A model generated the notes under the pieces. The model saw nothing but the letters and a program-made list of their open reading frames with translations. It did not search any database and had not been told where the DNA came from. A stretch of DNA of 64,000 nucleotides from Enterovibrio gelatinilyticus (lineage in GTDB: Bacteria > Pseudomonadota > Gammaproteobacteria > Enterobacterales > Vibrionaceae): the NCBI RefSeq assembly GCF_028683095.1, contig NZ_JAJUBC010000001.1, positions 62,001-126,000 on the forward strand. Direction: 5' to 3'. Positions within the stretch are counted from its first letter, which is position 1, and each line of letters begins with the position of its first letter. Shown in pieces: positions 17,879-27,403 of this stretch. Position numbers and translations under genes: made by a program.

Positions 17879-18703
17879 TTACGCGAGGGAGCTGGCTAAA
17901 TCTCGACCTAGTCCTCTGTTGTTTTCGATGACGCTGATGATGTCTTCGCTCAATCCTAACATGCTGTATTCAAGTTGATGATTAAGCCAGGTTTGCCGTG
18001 CTTCTTCATCTGCGAGATCATCCCAACTATCATCAATTTTACGTGCAAGGTTGATATTCGCTGCGAGTTGAGAAAACTCATCACCTTGCACCGCAGAATA
18101 TTGGTGTGCAATAGCATTAACCAATGTATCAGCAAATTTCCAGTTTTTTGCTAATAGCCCACCAAGTTCAGCACCATCAGTGCTCAATACAATTTGCTGT
18201 GCTTCAGCTTTGGACTTTCCTGTTTCCATATGAAGCTCAACTTTTTGAGCTTTGTCTGGATAGACGGTATAGATGAGTAGGTCACCAATGTTGTGTAGCA
18301 TACCTGCTGTAAACGCTTCGTTTTGGTCTGCTTTTAACTCTTTGGCTATCACTTTACACAGAGTTGCCACTTCAAAAGTTGTTCCCCAAAACTTATTAAG
18401 GTCAAGGCCTTCTATCTTAGGAAAGGTACTCATTAAGGCAGAGGCTGTCACCAGTGTTCGAATCGGTCCAAGCCCAAGGCGAACAACAGCGTCATCGACA
18501 GAAGCAACTGAGCGACCACGTCCAAAATGCGATGAGTTTGATAACCGTAATACACGCGCACTGATCACCTGATCTAAGGCAATCTTCTCAGCGATATTAT
18601 TCATATCAGAGTTATCGTCGTTAACAAGGTCCATAAGTTCTTGAACAACTTTTGGAATCTTTGGAAGCTTGTCAACGTGTGAGAGTAAAGAGGCAGTTGT
18701 CAT
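17879..18703 (-). CDS. HDOD-domain signalling protein
   Basis: A 274-residue cytoplasmic protein that is almost entirely one HDOD domain (about residues 5-205). HDOD domains are HD-fold relatives that lost hydrolase activity. The typical N-terminal LPKIPKVVQELMDLV, then DQVISARVLRLSNSSHFGR, AVVRLGLGPIRTLVTA and AGMLHNIGDLL are visible. Such proteins often modulate c-di-GMP output, motility or stress responses by protein contact; no output domain is fused here, so the partner is unknown. I start at ATG 18703 with GGAG eight nt upstream; a GTG eight codons earlier has no such site. Monocistronic, with terminators on both sides. Confidence 0.88.
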   Translation of the reverse strand: MTTASLLSHVDKLPKIPKVVQELMDLVNDDNSDMNNIAEKIALDQVISARVLRLSNSSHFGRGRSVASVDDAVVRLGLGPIRTLVTASALMSTFPKIEGLDLNKFWGTTFEVATLCKVIAKELKADQNEAFTAGMLHNIGDLLIYTVYPDKAQKVELHMETGKSKAEAQQIVLSTDGAELGGLLAKNWKFADTLVNAIAHQYSAVQGDEFSQLAANINLARKIDDSWDDLADEEARQTWLNHQLEYSMLGLSEDIISVIENNRGLGRDLASSLA

Positions 18704-18793
18704 ATTCGACTCCAAGGCTAAGTCCACATTTTAAATATAGAACACAGTCTCGAATTTGTGGTTAAATATTACACATAAGACACTGACAGGTAT

Positions 18794-18821
18794 AAAAAAC
18801 CCCGATTAAATCGGGGCTTTT
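18794..18821 (-). terminator. Terminator of the DUF3581 gene, bidirectional shape
   Basis: CCCCGAT-TAA-ATCGGGG is a perfect 7-bp stem with six T on the minus-strand side and CTTTTATT on the plus side. It lies about 45 nt after the DUF3581 stop and before the HDOD gene's start. Confidence 0.88.
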
Positions 18822-18864
18822 ATTGTGCGCTTAAATGCACATGAATGCATAAAAATCGAACGTA

Positions 18865-19587
18865 TTAGCTATGCGGTTGTGTTGAAAGAAATGCTGACTT
18901 TCTTACATTGAATTTATCTACCAATGCTTCAACTGCCGAATGTTCAAATTCTCTAAGTCCACTGCAAACCATTGTTTTTTTGCCTTCACCAATAATCTCG
19001 CCGTTTTCTTTGAAGCAAAATGCTAACGAGACAGTACCGCGTTTACCCGATACCAACATGTCGGAATGGGTAAGCTCGACGGTAGGTGAACTGAAATCAA
19101 GATGATGGAAATCAAGTTGCATACTTTCGTAGATGACGAGTGGGCGATCGGGGTTAATCATCATCCCGCTTTTTTCCATCAACGGAACCATAATATGCGG
19201 GAAGTTCATGCCGGAAAATTTCACATAGTTTTCCGCTACGCGGGCGGCGAGTTCTTGATCAACGAGGTTTTCACCACTGCGAGCCATTGTTAGATAACAC
19301 TTACCGTTAGTATCAAGTACCTGCATATTTGCAGATTCATCTTCTTTAAAGATAAGTGGCATATTGTCAGACACCATACCTGCGAATGACACGTGCATTT
19401 TTTGGCTAATACCTGCTTTAGCAAGCAGGATAGAAAATAATAGGTCGCCTGGAACACAGAAACGCTTGGAATCTTCATCATGAATCGGGTTGTAATCACC
19501 TGCAACCAGTTTGGCAAAATGGCTTGCTTGCTGACGAGAAAAGGTTAACTGGTCGTCGCTTTGACTAAAGAAGTTATTTAATTGCAT
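18865..19587 (-). CDS. DUF3581 protein with hot-dog-like features
   Basis: A 240-residue protein of the DUF3581 family, common in Vibrio and relatives and uncharacterised. Residues 20-60 (AKLVAGDYNPIHDED ... VPGDLLFSILLAKAG) look like the hot-dog-fold MaoC hydratase signature, in which Asp/His act on CoA thioesters. The second half (PTVELTHSDMLVSGKRG ... GEIIGEGKKTMVCSG) resembles a second hot-dog strand pattern. It may therefore bind or hydrate an acyl thioester, but this is inference. No signal peptide. It stands alone; 145 bp separate it from the Nudix gene upstream. Confidence 0.8.
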   Translation of the reverse strand: MQLNNFFSQSDDQLTFSRQQASHFAKLVAGDYNPIHDEDSKRFCVPGDLLFSILLAKAGISQKMHVSFAGMVSDNMPLIFKEDESANMQVLDTNGKCYLTMARSGENLVDQELAARVAENYVKFSGMNFPHIMVPLMEKSGMMINPDRPLVIYESMQLDFHHLDFSSPTVELTHSDMLVSGKRGTVSLAFCFKENGEIIGEGKKTMVCSGLREFEHSAVEALVDKFNVRKSAFLSTQPHS

Positions 19588-19732
19588 GATGCTATAGAAG
19601 GCTTTCTGGTTAATATTGTGGGCATTGTAACTGACTCAAGTGCGTCAAATGGTCTAGCCAGTTTAAATCAACTTGTTGTTATCACCTCTGAGACCAATTA
19701 ATCACTGACAAAGCGAACCAGGCTGCCGAGCG

Positions 19733-20182
19733 TTACATAATGTGCCCTTGATACACACGGTCAAATTGGCGAGTTTGAAACGCTACCGTCATCGCCTTTG
19801 GGAAGAACAATAACTCGGGGAGTTTATCTAGTGGCATCCATACGTAGCCTATTTGGTCTTTGTCAGGGTTGGAGGGCGCCGCGACTGAGCGGAAATCGGT
19901 TGCTTCAACGAACAGTTCGATTTGATGCAAGTGTTTAGGCAAGAACGTGGTGTCCAACTTGTCTGCAATGACTTCTCTGACAAACAGCACATCTCCCATT
20001 GTGGCTTCGCCACCCGTTTCTTCAAGCAGCTCGCGTTGAAAGGCAATATCGAGAGTTTCATTATGTTGAATACCGCCGCCAGGTAAAATATACCAAAGAC
20101 CACGTTCATCTCTGTGTTCGGCAAGTAAAAGCGTGTTGTCACGATAACAAACAGCCCGGACGGAAACGCGTAATGGATGCAT
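19733..20182 (-). CDS. Nudix hydrolase
   Basis: The 149-residue protein carries a full Nudix box, GX5EX7REUXEEXGU, read as GGIQHNE ... RELLEETGG around residues 36-58. It coordinates the divalent metal for hydrolysis of nucleoside-diphosphate-linked substrates. The N-terminal VSVRAVCYRDNTLLLAEH and the ILPGGGIQ strand fit the common small ADP-ribose/dNTP-type hydrolases. The substrate cannot be told from sequence. It sits 118 bp downstream of the diguanylate cyclase operon on the same strand, with no terminator seen between, so partial co-transcription is possible. Confidence 0.85.
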   Translation of the reverse strand: MHPLRVSVRAVCYRDNTLLLAEHRDERGLWYILPGGGIQHNETLDIAFQRELLEETGGEATMGDVLFVREVIADKLDTTFLPKHLHQIELFVEATDFRSVAAPSNPDKDQIGYVWMPLDKLPELLFFPKAMTVAFQTRQFDRVYQGHIM

Positions 20183-20300
20183 GATTCTTCCTTTGAATGA
20201 TGCCAGTTGGCTTAGGGTGATAGCAATTGGCTATGCTAAGACCCTTATCAACGAGGGAGGTTTGTTGAAGATTAGCGCGTGTGGCAGATCTAATTCAAGG

Positions 20301-21935
20301 CTAAGTGAGCTTTGATGTAGAAGCGGGTTCACTTTCTTTTTTATAGAAATTGAAAAAATTCTTTCCGTTGTTTTTCACAAAGTACATGGCTTCATCAGCT
20401 TGCTCTATGAGGGCGGGCACTGAACTTTCATTATCTGGATATACGCTTATACCTATGCTCGAACCCACGCTGGCGGTTTGTTCATGACCAATGTGAATCG
20501 GTTGAGAAATTTGGAATTGAAGATCCGTTGCAATATCTGACACTGCAGATTCATAGTTAGGGTTATATGAAAATGCGATTAAAAATTCATCTCCACCCCA
20601 GCGAGCCACCACATCTGACCCTCGGAAAAACTGTTTAATACGTTGGGCAACTTCGATAATGACTTTATCACCCGCATCGTGTCCGTAGGTATCGTTGACG
20701 TGCTTAAAACCATCGAGATCTATCATAAGTACCGCAAAATTACGCTCTTTCTTTTGCGCATCAATGACCGAGCTTTCGAGTTTACTCATTCCGGCTCTGC
20801 GGTTAAGCAATTGCGTGATAGGGTCATGCTCCGACTCATAGATAATGTTTTGCTCACGTTCTGCCCGTTCCGTGATGTCGTAAAGCACGACTTCTAATAG
20901 GCTATCGTCTGGATTATTAATGTCTTCAACCTTTGAAAACAGACAATGTACCCAACGGTCAGCTGCGCGTACTTTGTGTTTAAGTTGAATGTCTACAGCA
21001 CTGAATTGATTCCCTGGCTTTGCCCAAAAGTCTTCAATAAACTCTTTGATCACTTGTGGGTCATGAAAAAATGCCGTGAAATCAGTTTTAGAAAATCGCT
21101 CAGTATCAACAATAAAGGTCTGTCCGAGTAGCCTTAAAAGAGCAGGGTTCGCAACAATAAGTAGGTTATTCGCGTCGATCAATCCTATGCCTGCACTCGC
21201 TCGTTCGAAAATGAAGCGGAATTTCTTTGACAGGTTCTCTGTCTGAGAGCGGAGATCTCGCTCGTTATCAATCTGACTATTGACGGCATCTAGTAATGTG
21301 TTGATATCTTTAACTAATGCGCCAATTTCGTTCTGGCTATTCCCCGTAGGCACGTTGATTCGTGTTGAATCCCCCGGGGTGATCAAGTGAAAACGATTTG
21401 CGACGTATTTGAGTGGTTCGGTCAATATTCTATTAACGATAAAAAGCGTTAATAACGCGATTATAATGGAGTAGGCGACCAATACGACGACTTGGATTTT
21501 TGCTAATGATATTGCGTTATTCTCAATGTACTTCTGATTCGGATAAATGAGGAGATCCCCGACAATCTCGTTTTGGTTGAAGGGAGATCGAATAGGAAAA
21601 ATCACCGCGATATCAGAGTGGGTTAGGCTACCTTCACCCTCAAATGAAGCAGACAAACCGTTTTGACTTGTGAGCCGTGCTGCAGAGATGATGTCATTCG
21701 CTTCAAGCCCACGCAGGACTTCTTCTGCTAACTCTTTGTTACCAAGGTACATCGCAATAGATGCGGTTTGCTCTACCGTAACAACAATCTGATTAATTTG
21801 GTTTCGAGAGCGATTAACTTCCTCGTGGTACGACATATAGAACCAGATAACAGAAGCAATGATCGAAAATAGGAGCGCGCCACTTGCAACCCCTGAAGCT
21901 ACACGTATGTGTACGTTTTTACTGAGGATTTTCAA
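20301..21935 (-). CDS. Membrane diguanylate cyclase with periplasmic sensor, HAMP, PAS and GGDEF domains
   Basis: A 544-residue inner-membrane protein. TM1 (about 13-33) and TM2 (about 147-168) enclose a periplasmic sensor of roughly 110 residues. A HAMP linker, a PAS domain (about 235-355, FRFIFERASAGIGLIDANNLLIV) and a GGDEF domain follow. The active-site GGDEF is at residues 447-451 and a product-inhibition I-site RGSD lies five residues before it, so the enzyme should be an active, feedback-controlled c-di-GMP synthase. No EAL domain. Its start overlaps the upstream PstS-like gene by 17 nt, giving a three-gene operon porin / binding protein / cyclase in which the binding protein may feed a signal to the sensor domain. 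Confidence 0.92.
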   Translation of the reverse strand: MKILSKNVHIRVASGVASGALLFSIIASVIWFYMSYHEEVNRSRNQINQIVVTVEQTASIAMYLGNKELAEEVLRGLEANDIISAARLTSQNGLSASFEGEGSLTHSDIAVIFPIRSPFNQNEIVGDLLIYPNQKYIENNAISLAKIQVVVLVAYSIIIALLTLFIVNRILTEPLKYVANRFHLITPGDSTRINVPTGNSQNEIGALVKDINTLLDAVNSQIDNERDLRSQTENLSKKFRFIFERASAGIGLIDANNLLIVANPALLRLLGQTFIVDTERFSKTDFTAFFHDPQVIKEFIEDFWAKPGNQFSAVDIQLKHKVRAADRWVHCLFSKVEDINNPDDSLLEVVLYDITERAEREQNIIYESEHDPITQLLNRRAGMSKLESSVIDAQKKERNFAVLMIDLDGFKHVNDTYGHDAGDKVIIEVAQRIKQFFRGSDVVARWGGDEFLIAFSYNPNYESAVSDIATDLQFQISQPIHIGHEQTASVGSSIGISVYPDNESSVPALIEQADEAMYFVKNNGKNFFNFYKKESEPASTSKLT

Positions 21936-22353
21936 ATCGGTATACCACTTTTAGTCCTTGAGTGAGCTCTGCTTCATTAATATATGCAATGGCATTTTTA
22001 TTTTTCTTTACATAATCGATAACGTCATCGATAGAGGGCACTGTTTGTGGAGGCTCTGACTTGCCAGTGAAAAGGAGTCGCGCCCAATAGGCATTAATTT
22101 GAGCAACTGATTTTCCAACCAACTGGCGGTAAAAGGCTTCACGCACTGGACTGTTATTGGGTAAGTCTGTGGTTAACACTTCTGATCCGTCAGGATAGGC
22201 GTTAAACCGCCCCATATAGAGGTCGACAACTTGGCGAGTCGATAGGTCAACGACAGGGTTTTCTTGATTAACAACAACAACCAGTTCGGCACGGACTGAG
22301 GGAGCCCATGCTAACCAAGTGATTGTGAGTAGTGCTAATACAAGTTTCTTCAT
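21919..22353 (-). CDS. Small periplasmic PstS-like (phosphate-binding-protein-like) protein
   Basis: A 144-residue exported protein: signal peptide MKKLVLALLTITWLAWAPSVRA, then ELVVVVNQENPVVDLSTRQV, which resembles the first lobe of PstS-type phosphate-binding proteins (PBP-like domain). Further patterns are LYMGRFNAYPDGSEV, AFYRQLVGKSVAQINAYWARL and NAIAYI. It is about half the length of PstS and has no ABC permease genes nearby, so it is probably a sensor accessory rather than a transporter part. I start at ATG 22353; the frame opens four codons earlier inside the porin gene. It overlaps the porin 3' end slightly and the cyclase 5' end by 17 nt. Confidence 0.82.
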   Translation of the reverse strand: MKKLVLALLTITWLAWAPSVRAELVVVVNQENPVVDLSTRQVVDLYMGRFNAYPDGSEVLTTDLPNNSPVREAFYRQLVGKSVAQINAYWARLLFTGKSEPPQTVPSIDDVIDYVKKNKNAIAYINEAELTQGLKVVYRFENPQ

Positions 22354-22354
22354 A

Positions 22355-23608
22355 TCAGAATACAAACGTTAGACTAATTGAGTAAGTGTCAATGTAGCTA
22401 GGTGGAACAGCACTGATGCCTTCAATGGTTGTTAGCCATGCTCCAGCATTGCCGTCATTTATCCACGTACGTTCTATTTGCCCCTTGAGTGCGATTTGAG
22501 AATCAAGATCAACACGAATACCAAAGCCAAGGCTTTCTTGGTCTATCACTCGCGTGTCTAACGAAGCCTTGGTGAAATTGTATAGCCCAGCAATAGCCGG
22601 AATTTGAAGTGCTTGTAGGCTAGGCGCTTCAAGTTCGTAGAACTCACCAACTGACTTGGCCCGTGAGACAAATCCAAATGCCGTCACATTGCTAAACGAT
22701 TTACCCGCGCTCAGATAGCCTGCTGCTAGGTCAGGGAAGAATGGCCACTCTGCATCTGTGTAACTAAGTTCTGTTTGAAGTGTCCAATCTCCGGTTTCGT
22801 AAAATGCGCCGAGAGAATAATAATTAAAGCGAGAACCAATAAAGTTAAAATCCTTACTGATACTTCCAACTTCAGGCCAAAGTTGGGAAAGCGCAGGATC
22901 TTGTTGGAGAGAATCTATGATGCCTTCTGACGGGTTGCCTTCGTCAACTTTGGTTGTTGCCGCAACGCTGGAAAATAGCCAATCATCGATTGAATATGAG
23001 AGCTTTGCACCAAGAACAGGGGATAAGGTTACATCGTAAGGATCGCTCGTGGTCTCAATGGTGATGTTGGATTTTCCGCCAAAGAGACGTGTTTCTAATA
23101 AGCCTCCACCTATCTGATAGATATAAGCAATATCAGCACCATCAATACTGGCAATGGGAATGTTGGCGTAGAAATCGGTAATTGGCTTTGTCCAGAGGTA
23201 GGCAAAACCAACATCTCTATATTCAGAAAGCATGTAAAGAGGGGTGGCAATTCTGCCCACGCGGGCAGTGAAGTTGGGAGTCACCCTATATCGCAAAAAA
23301 GCCCATGCAATGGTTTTGTCTAAGTCGTTTTCGATGCGGTCTTGAAATACACCCTGGATCACGAAATCTACGTTTTGTGACACCTTTGCGTTAAGTTGAA
23401 GTCCAAATGCAGAACCTGTGTCTGCAGCCCAGCCACCATACTGTGCTTCTTTTGTTAGGTCGTATTTGTAACCGAAATCCTCTGTGCCTGATTTGATGAG
23501 GCTGATGTTACCAAATCCGCTTACTTGAATGTGCTCGTTAGCCGAAACGGTTGAGGCCGTCAGCAACAAGAGTACATGGGTCAGTAAGGGGAAAGTAAAA
23601 CGCCGCAA
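22355..23608 (-). CDS. Outer-membrane beta-barrel porin-like protein
   Basis: A 417-residue protein with a signal peptide (cleavage after TVSA) and an alternating amphipathic pattern through the whole length. It ends SISLTFVF, the terminal aromatic signature recognised by the BAM machinery. Segments such as VDFVIQGVFQDR, NFTARVGRIATPLYMLSEY and FGIRVDLDSQIALKGQIERTW are typical of porins or carbohydrate-selective barrels in marine Vibrionales. The substrate is not evident. It is the first gene of the operon porin / PstS-like / diguanylate cyclase; the shared 170-bp gap with divergent cobB must hold its promoter. Confidence 0.8.
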   Translation of the reverse strand: MRRFTFPLLTHVLLLLTASTVSANEHIQVSGFGNISLIKSGTEDFGYKYDLTKEAQYGGWAADTGSAFGLQLNAKVSQNVDFVIQGVFQDRIENDLDKTIAWAFLRYRVTPNFTARVGRIATPLYMLSEYRDVGFAYLWTKPITDFYANIPIASIDGADIAYIYQIGGGLLETRLFGGKSNITIETTSDPYDVTLSPVLGAKLSYSIDDWLFSSVAATTKVDEGNPSEGIIDSLQQDPALSQLWPEVGSISKDFNFIGSRFNYYSLGAFYETGDWTLQTELSYTDAEWPFFPDLAAGYLSAGKSFSNVTAFGFVSRAKSVGEFYELEAPSLQALQIPAIAGLYNFTKASLDTRVIDQESLGFGIRVDLDSQIALKGQIERTWINDGNAGAWLTTIEGISAVPPSYIDTYSISLTFVF

Positions 23609-23785
23609 ATTTCCGTTCCAGTATCAAATTAAACACACCTATTAAATATAAGACATATTTCAGATTTCACGTGTAAATTCAATAAATCAAACCAAATTCG
23701 ACCATGGTCTACCATCCTTGGTCTGTTTTGCTTATATCAACAATGTTATAAAGGTTTAAGTTCAAGTAGAGAAAGGATGCTCAAC

Positions 23786-24502
23786 ATGCAATTCCCATAC
23801 AAAAACATAGTGATACTTACCGGTGCGGGGATCTCTGCTGAATCGGGAATTCGCACTTTTCGAGCGCAAGATGGACTATGGGAAGAGCACCACATCGAGG
23901 ATGTCGCGACGCCTGAAGGGTTTGCAAGGAATCCCGCTTTGGTGCAAACATTTTATAATCAGCGAAGAATTCAGTTGCAGTCAGGCGTGGCACCCAACCT
24001 AGCGCATGAAGCATTATCACAATTGGAGCGCGATCTTGAAGGCACCGTTACTATCGTGACTCAGAACATTGATAATCTACACGAGCGAGCCGGCAGCGAG
24101 AATGTTATTCATATGCATGGCGAGCTATTGAAGGCCCGATGTAGTTATTCAAATCAGGTCGTGGACTGGACGGGTGATATTTCTGTGGATGATGCCTGCC
24201 ATTGCTGCCAAATGCCTTCACCCATGAGGCCTCATGTGGTTTGGTTTGGTGAAATGCCGATTGCCATGGATAAAATTCATGATGCGTTACTAAAAGCCGA
24301 TCTCTTCGTATCAATTGGCACGTCAGGCTCAGTTTATCCCGCTGCTGGCTTTGTCCATGAAGCTTCGATAGGTGGTGCAAAAACGATTGAAATCAACCTT
24401 GAGCCAAGTGCGGTCGAAAGTGAATTCGATGACAAACGCTATGGAAAGGCGAGTGTGTTGGTTCCTCAATTAGTTGCAGAGTTACTCGCACTACAAGAAT
24501 GA
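23786..24502 (+). CDS. cobB: NAD-dependent protein deacylase (sirtuin) CobB
   Basis: A 238-residue class III sirtuin that removes acetyl and succinyl groups from lysines using NAD+. Motifs: [14 protein letters not shown] (NAD binding), [12 protein letters not shown], catalytic His in HMHGEL, zinc cysteines in the ARC ... CHCC segment, VVWFGEMP, and [13 protein letters not shown]. This closely follows E. coli CobB as I recall it, without the longer N-terminal extension. I use ATG 23786 because GAAAGGA sits at the correct distance; the ATG nine nt earlier is too close to it. It is convergent with potD across a bidirectional terminator. Confidence 0.94.
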   Translation: MQFPYKNIVILTGAGISAESGIRTFRAQDGLWEEHHIEDVATPEGFARNPALVQTFYNQRRIQLQSGVAPNLAHEALSQLERDLEGTVTIVTQNIDNLHERAGSENVIHMHGELLKARCSYSNQVVDWTGDISVDDACHCCQMPSPMRPHVVWFGEMPIAMDKIHDALLKADLFVSIGTSGSVYPAAGFVHEASIGGAKTIEINLEPSAVESEFDDKRYGKASVLVPQLVAELLALQE

Positions 24503-24534
24503 TCAGCGGTTTCATACCGTCGTGTTTTTAGTCA

Positions 24535-24566
24535 AACAAAAAAAGCGGCTATTAAGCCGCTTTTCT
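24535..24566. terminator. Bidirectional terminator between cobB and potD
   Basis: AAGCGGCT-ATTA-AGCCGCTT with A-run before and TTTT after serves both convergent genes. A second palindrome, GCCACTC-TATA-GAGTGGC, lies about 10 nt beyond (24573-24590) and may back it up. Confidence 0.85.
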
Positions 24567-24608
24567 GTGTCTGCCACTCTATAGAGTGGCTTAGTATTTC
24601 TCGCTGAT

Positions 24609-25658
24609 CTATTGACCCGCTTTAAGCTTTTGGAAGTACTCTTCGTAAAGCACATTTGCCTCACCGACAGAGCTTTGCCATTCGCCTTTTTCCATCACCT
24701 CTTGCGGTGGGTAAACGCTAGGGTCGTCCTTGAATGCTTTTGGAAGAAGCGGATAAGCCGCTTTTACTGGCGTAGGGTAGCCAATTTCAATAGCAAGACG
24801 CGCCGCGATTTCAGGGCGAAGAAGGAAATTAATCATTTGGTGCGCAGAATCCGCATTCTTAGCTGTTGCTGGAATGGCAAGGTTGTCCATCCAGAAAATC
24901 GCGCCTTCTTCTGGCCATACGATATCAACAGGTGCGCCTTCGCTACGAGCGATATAAGCAGAACCGTTCCAGAGCATACCCAGCGCTACTTCACCTGCCA
25001 TGTAAGGGTTTGCAGGGAAATCTGAGTTGAATACCAGCACGTTTGGCATGATCTTCTTCAGTTCTTCGTAAGCCTGTTTGATTTCTTCTGGGTTGGTGGT
25101 GTTTGCAGAATATCCAAGCTTAGTAAGAGCAATGTGGAAGAACTCACGCGCATCATCCATCATCAACAACTGACCTTCGTAGTCAGGACTCCAAAGATCG
25201 GCCCACGAGCTAACACTGTCTTTTTCAAGGACGTCGGTGTTAACCCCAATGCCTGTCGCACCCCAAATATAAGGAATAGAATAATCGTTGTTTGGGTCAA
25301 AAGGTTTGTTGAGGTTGTTTGGATCTAGACCTGCGAAATGGCTCAATTTCGATTTATCGATAGGTTGGAGCATACCTTCGTCACGCATTTTCTTGACGTA
25401 ATACGTCGAAGGTACAACAAGATCGTAGCCTTCAGGGTGCGTTTTCAGTTTGGCGTACATGCTCTCATTCGACTCATACGTTGAGTAAATGACTTTAATG
25501 CCCGTCTCTTCGGTAAATTCTTCTAGAACTTCCGTGGGAATATATTCAGACCAATTGTAGAAATAGAGTTCATTTTCAGCTGAAACAGCAGCATGAGAGA
25601 AAAGAGAGAAGGCTAGAGAGCTTCCCAGCACAAATTTAGACCAGAGTTTCATCGACAA
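24609..25658 (-). CDS. potD: Spermidine/putrescine ABC transporter substrate-binding protein PotD
   Basis: A 349-residue periplasmic binding protein that captures polyamines for PotABC. The signal peptide ends near FSHAAVSA. The mature part begins ENELYFYNWSEYIPTEVLEEF, the hallmark of PotD/PotF, followed by YDLVVPSTYYVKKMRDEGM and, further on, PSVYPPQEVMEKGEW. The order potA-potB-potC-potD fixes the assignment. A hairpin with T-run lies between potC and potD, so potD may be expressed separately or at a different level. Many Vibrio carry two potD copies in tandem, as I recall; only one is present here. Confidence 0.93.
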   Translation of the reverse strand: MSMKLWSKFVLGSSLAFSLFSHAAVSAENELYFYNWSEYIPTEVLEEFTEETGIKVIYSTYESNESMYAKLKTHPEGYDLVVPSTYYVKKMRDEGMLQPIDKSKLSHFAGLDPNNLNKPFDPNNDYSIPYIWGATGIGVNTDVLEKDSVSSWADLWSPDYEGQLLMMDDAREFFHIALTKLGYSANTTNPEEIKQAYEELKKIMPNVLVFNSDFPANPYMAGEVALGMLWNGSAYIARSEGAPVDIVWPEEGAIFWMDNLAIPATAKNADSAHQMINFLLRPEIAARLAIEIGYPTPVKAAYPLLPKAFKDDPSVYPPQEVMEKGEWQSSVGEANVLYEEYFQKLKAGQ

Positions 25659-25737
25659 CTCCTGTGATTTTCGTCGGTATTGATTATTTAGAATAACGGG
25701 TAGGCTGCGCCATCCGTGACTGAATAGTGCGAAAACT

Positions 25738-25773
25738 AAAAAGGCGAGGGGGAGAAAAACTCACCACTCGCCT
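25738..25773 (-). terminator. Hairpin between potC and potD
   Basis: AGGCGAG and CTCGCCT flank an 18-nt loop; on the minus strand the stem is followed by TTTTT. It lies 9 nt after the potC stop, so it either ends the potABC transcript or attenuates read-through into potD. Confidence 0.7.
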
Positions 25774-25781
25774 TCGTTTAG

Positions 25782-26552
25782 CTATCGAACTTTATCGCGT
25801 GCCAGCAGCTGAGAGAAAATAACTAACACGAGAGATACGATCAGCATCAGTGTTGCAAGTGCGTTCACTTCTGGCGATACGCCAACCTTGACCATCGAAT
25901 AGATCTTCAACGGTAAGATTTCGTAACTTGGCCCAGTAACGAATGAACTGACAATCACATCATCCAAAGAAAGGGTAAAGCTGAGTAACCAACCAGCCGC
26001 CACGGCCGGTGCCGCAAGAGGAAGAATGATTTTAGTTAAAATTACCCACTCGCTAGCCGCCAAATCTTTAGCAGCTTCAAGCATACGAAGATCGAAGCCA
26101 TTGAGTCGGCTGTAAACGGTGACAACTACAAACGGTAAACAGAAGGTAATGTGAGACAAAAGTAGTGTCAAAAAGCCTAACTGTGCGCCGAGTAGTACGA
26201 ACAACGCCAGCAGAGAAATTGCCATAACGATGTCTGGAGACATCATCACTACAAATAGCATGCCGTTGACGAAGTTCTTTCCACGGAAACGATAACGATA
26301 GAGTGCCACTGCTGTCAGACTACCAATAACGGCAGCCGCAGTTGCGGAAAACACCGCAATCGTCAGAGAGTTTCCAGCCGCTTGTACCAAGCTATCGTTG
26401 CTTAGCAGTTGGGTGTACCACTTAGTCGTAAAACCTTTCCATTCGATACCAAACTTACTTTCGTTGAACGAGTTAACGATAAGGATGACGATCGGGATGT
26501 ATAAGAATGCATAGACCAGCGACATAAAGCTGGTTTTAAAGAAACGACTCAT
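25782..26552 (-). CDS. potC: Spermidine/putrescine ABC transporter permease PotC
   Basis: A 256-residue inner-membrane permease with about six helices; second permease of the polyamine importer. The EAA loop that docks on the PotA ATPase is visible as LEAAKDLAASEWVILTKIILPLAAP. The N-terminus reads [25 protein letters not shown] start at ATG 26552, which overlaps the potB stop by 4 nt (ATGA); the open frame extends 14 codons upstream only as an out-of-frame reading of potB. Translation is therefore coupled to potB. Confidence 0.93.
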   Translation of the reverse strand: MSRFFKTSFMSLVYAFLYIPIVILIVNSFNESKFGIEWKGFTTKWYTQLLSNDSLVQAAGNSLTIAVFSATAAAVIGSLTAVALYRYRFRGKNFVNGMLFVVMMSPDIVMAISLLALFVLLGAQLGFLTLLLSHITFCLPFVVVTVYSRLNGFDLRMLEAAKDLAASEWVILTKIILPLAAPAVAAGWLLSFTLSLDDVIVSSFVTGPSYEILPLKIYSMVKVGVSPEVNALATLMLIVSLVLVIFSQLLARDKVR

Positions 26553-27403
26553 TCCAGCTCTACCTTCTTGTTGATTAGCTTGCCGACACGCCAATAGGCG
26601 AAGAGCATTAGGCCCATCAATACTGTCAGAGAAATACTCGCTGCCGAACCAAATGGCCAGTCGCGAACGTTGAGTATCTGACTCTTGATGACGTTACCAA
26701 TTAACAAGTTCTTAGCACCACCCAATAGATCTGACACGTAGAACATGCCAAGAGCGGGTAGGAGAACTAATAGACAGCCAGCAATAATGCCAGGCGTCGT
26801 CAGCGGTAGAATGACCTTTACGAAGGCTTGGAATTTGCTTGCACCCAAATCTTTCGCAGCTTCAAGGTAGCTGTTATCAAGTTTCTCGATGCTTGAGTAC
26901 AACGGAAGAATCATGAAAGGCAGAAGAATATAAACCAAGCCAATCATCACCGCATACTCGGTGTACATGATGCGAAGCGGCTTTTCAATCAAACCGAGAG
27001 TGAGCAAACCATCGTTTAACAGGCCACGCGTCCCCAAAAATATTTTTAGACCATATGTGCGGATCAAGGAGTTCGTCCAGAAAGGGACGATCACCATAAA
27101 CAACATAAATGGGCGCATTTTTTTTGGCATGCGAGAAATGATGTAAGCGAATGGGTAGCCAATCAACAAACACAGCAAGGTGGCTATGGCAGCCATGTAG
27201 AAGGAGTGCCATACCACTTTTGCGTAAAGTGGATCCATCAACTTGGCGTAGTTGCTCAAGGTGAAGGTCATCTCAATCAGGTTTGCATCATCGCGAGTTA
27301 GGAAACTGGTGATAATAATCATCAGGTTCGGGATCATGACGAACAGCAGCAACCAACCTACAATGACACCAATGATGGCGTTTTGGAGATTAAGCTTCTT
27401 CAT
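26549..27403 (-). CDS. potB: Spermidine/putrescine ABC transporter permease PotB
   Basis: A 284-residue inner-membrane permease with about six helices, first permease of the polyamine importer. Its EAA loop reads [26 protein letters not shown], and [21 protein letters not shown] is typical. I start at [12 protein letters not shown] (ATG 27403), which overlaps the potA 3' end by 14 nt. The nine codons before it in the open frame lack a ribosome-binding site and lie within potA. It overlaps potC by 4 nt. Confidence 0.93.
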   Translation of the reverse strand: MKKLNLQNAIIGVIVGWLLLFVMIPNLMIIITSFLTRDDANLIEMTFTLSNYAKLMDPLYAKVVWHSFYMAAIATLLCLLIGYPFAYIISRMPKKMRPFMLFMVIVPFWTNSLIRTYGLKIFLGTRGLLNDGLLTLGLIEKPLRIMYTEYAVMIGLVYILLPFMILPLYSSIEKLDNSYLEAAKDLGASKFQAFVKVILPLTTPGIIAGCLLVLLPALGMFYVSDLLGGAKNLLIGNVIKSQILNVRDWPFGSAASISLTVLMGLMLFAYWRVGKLINKKVELE

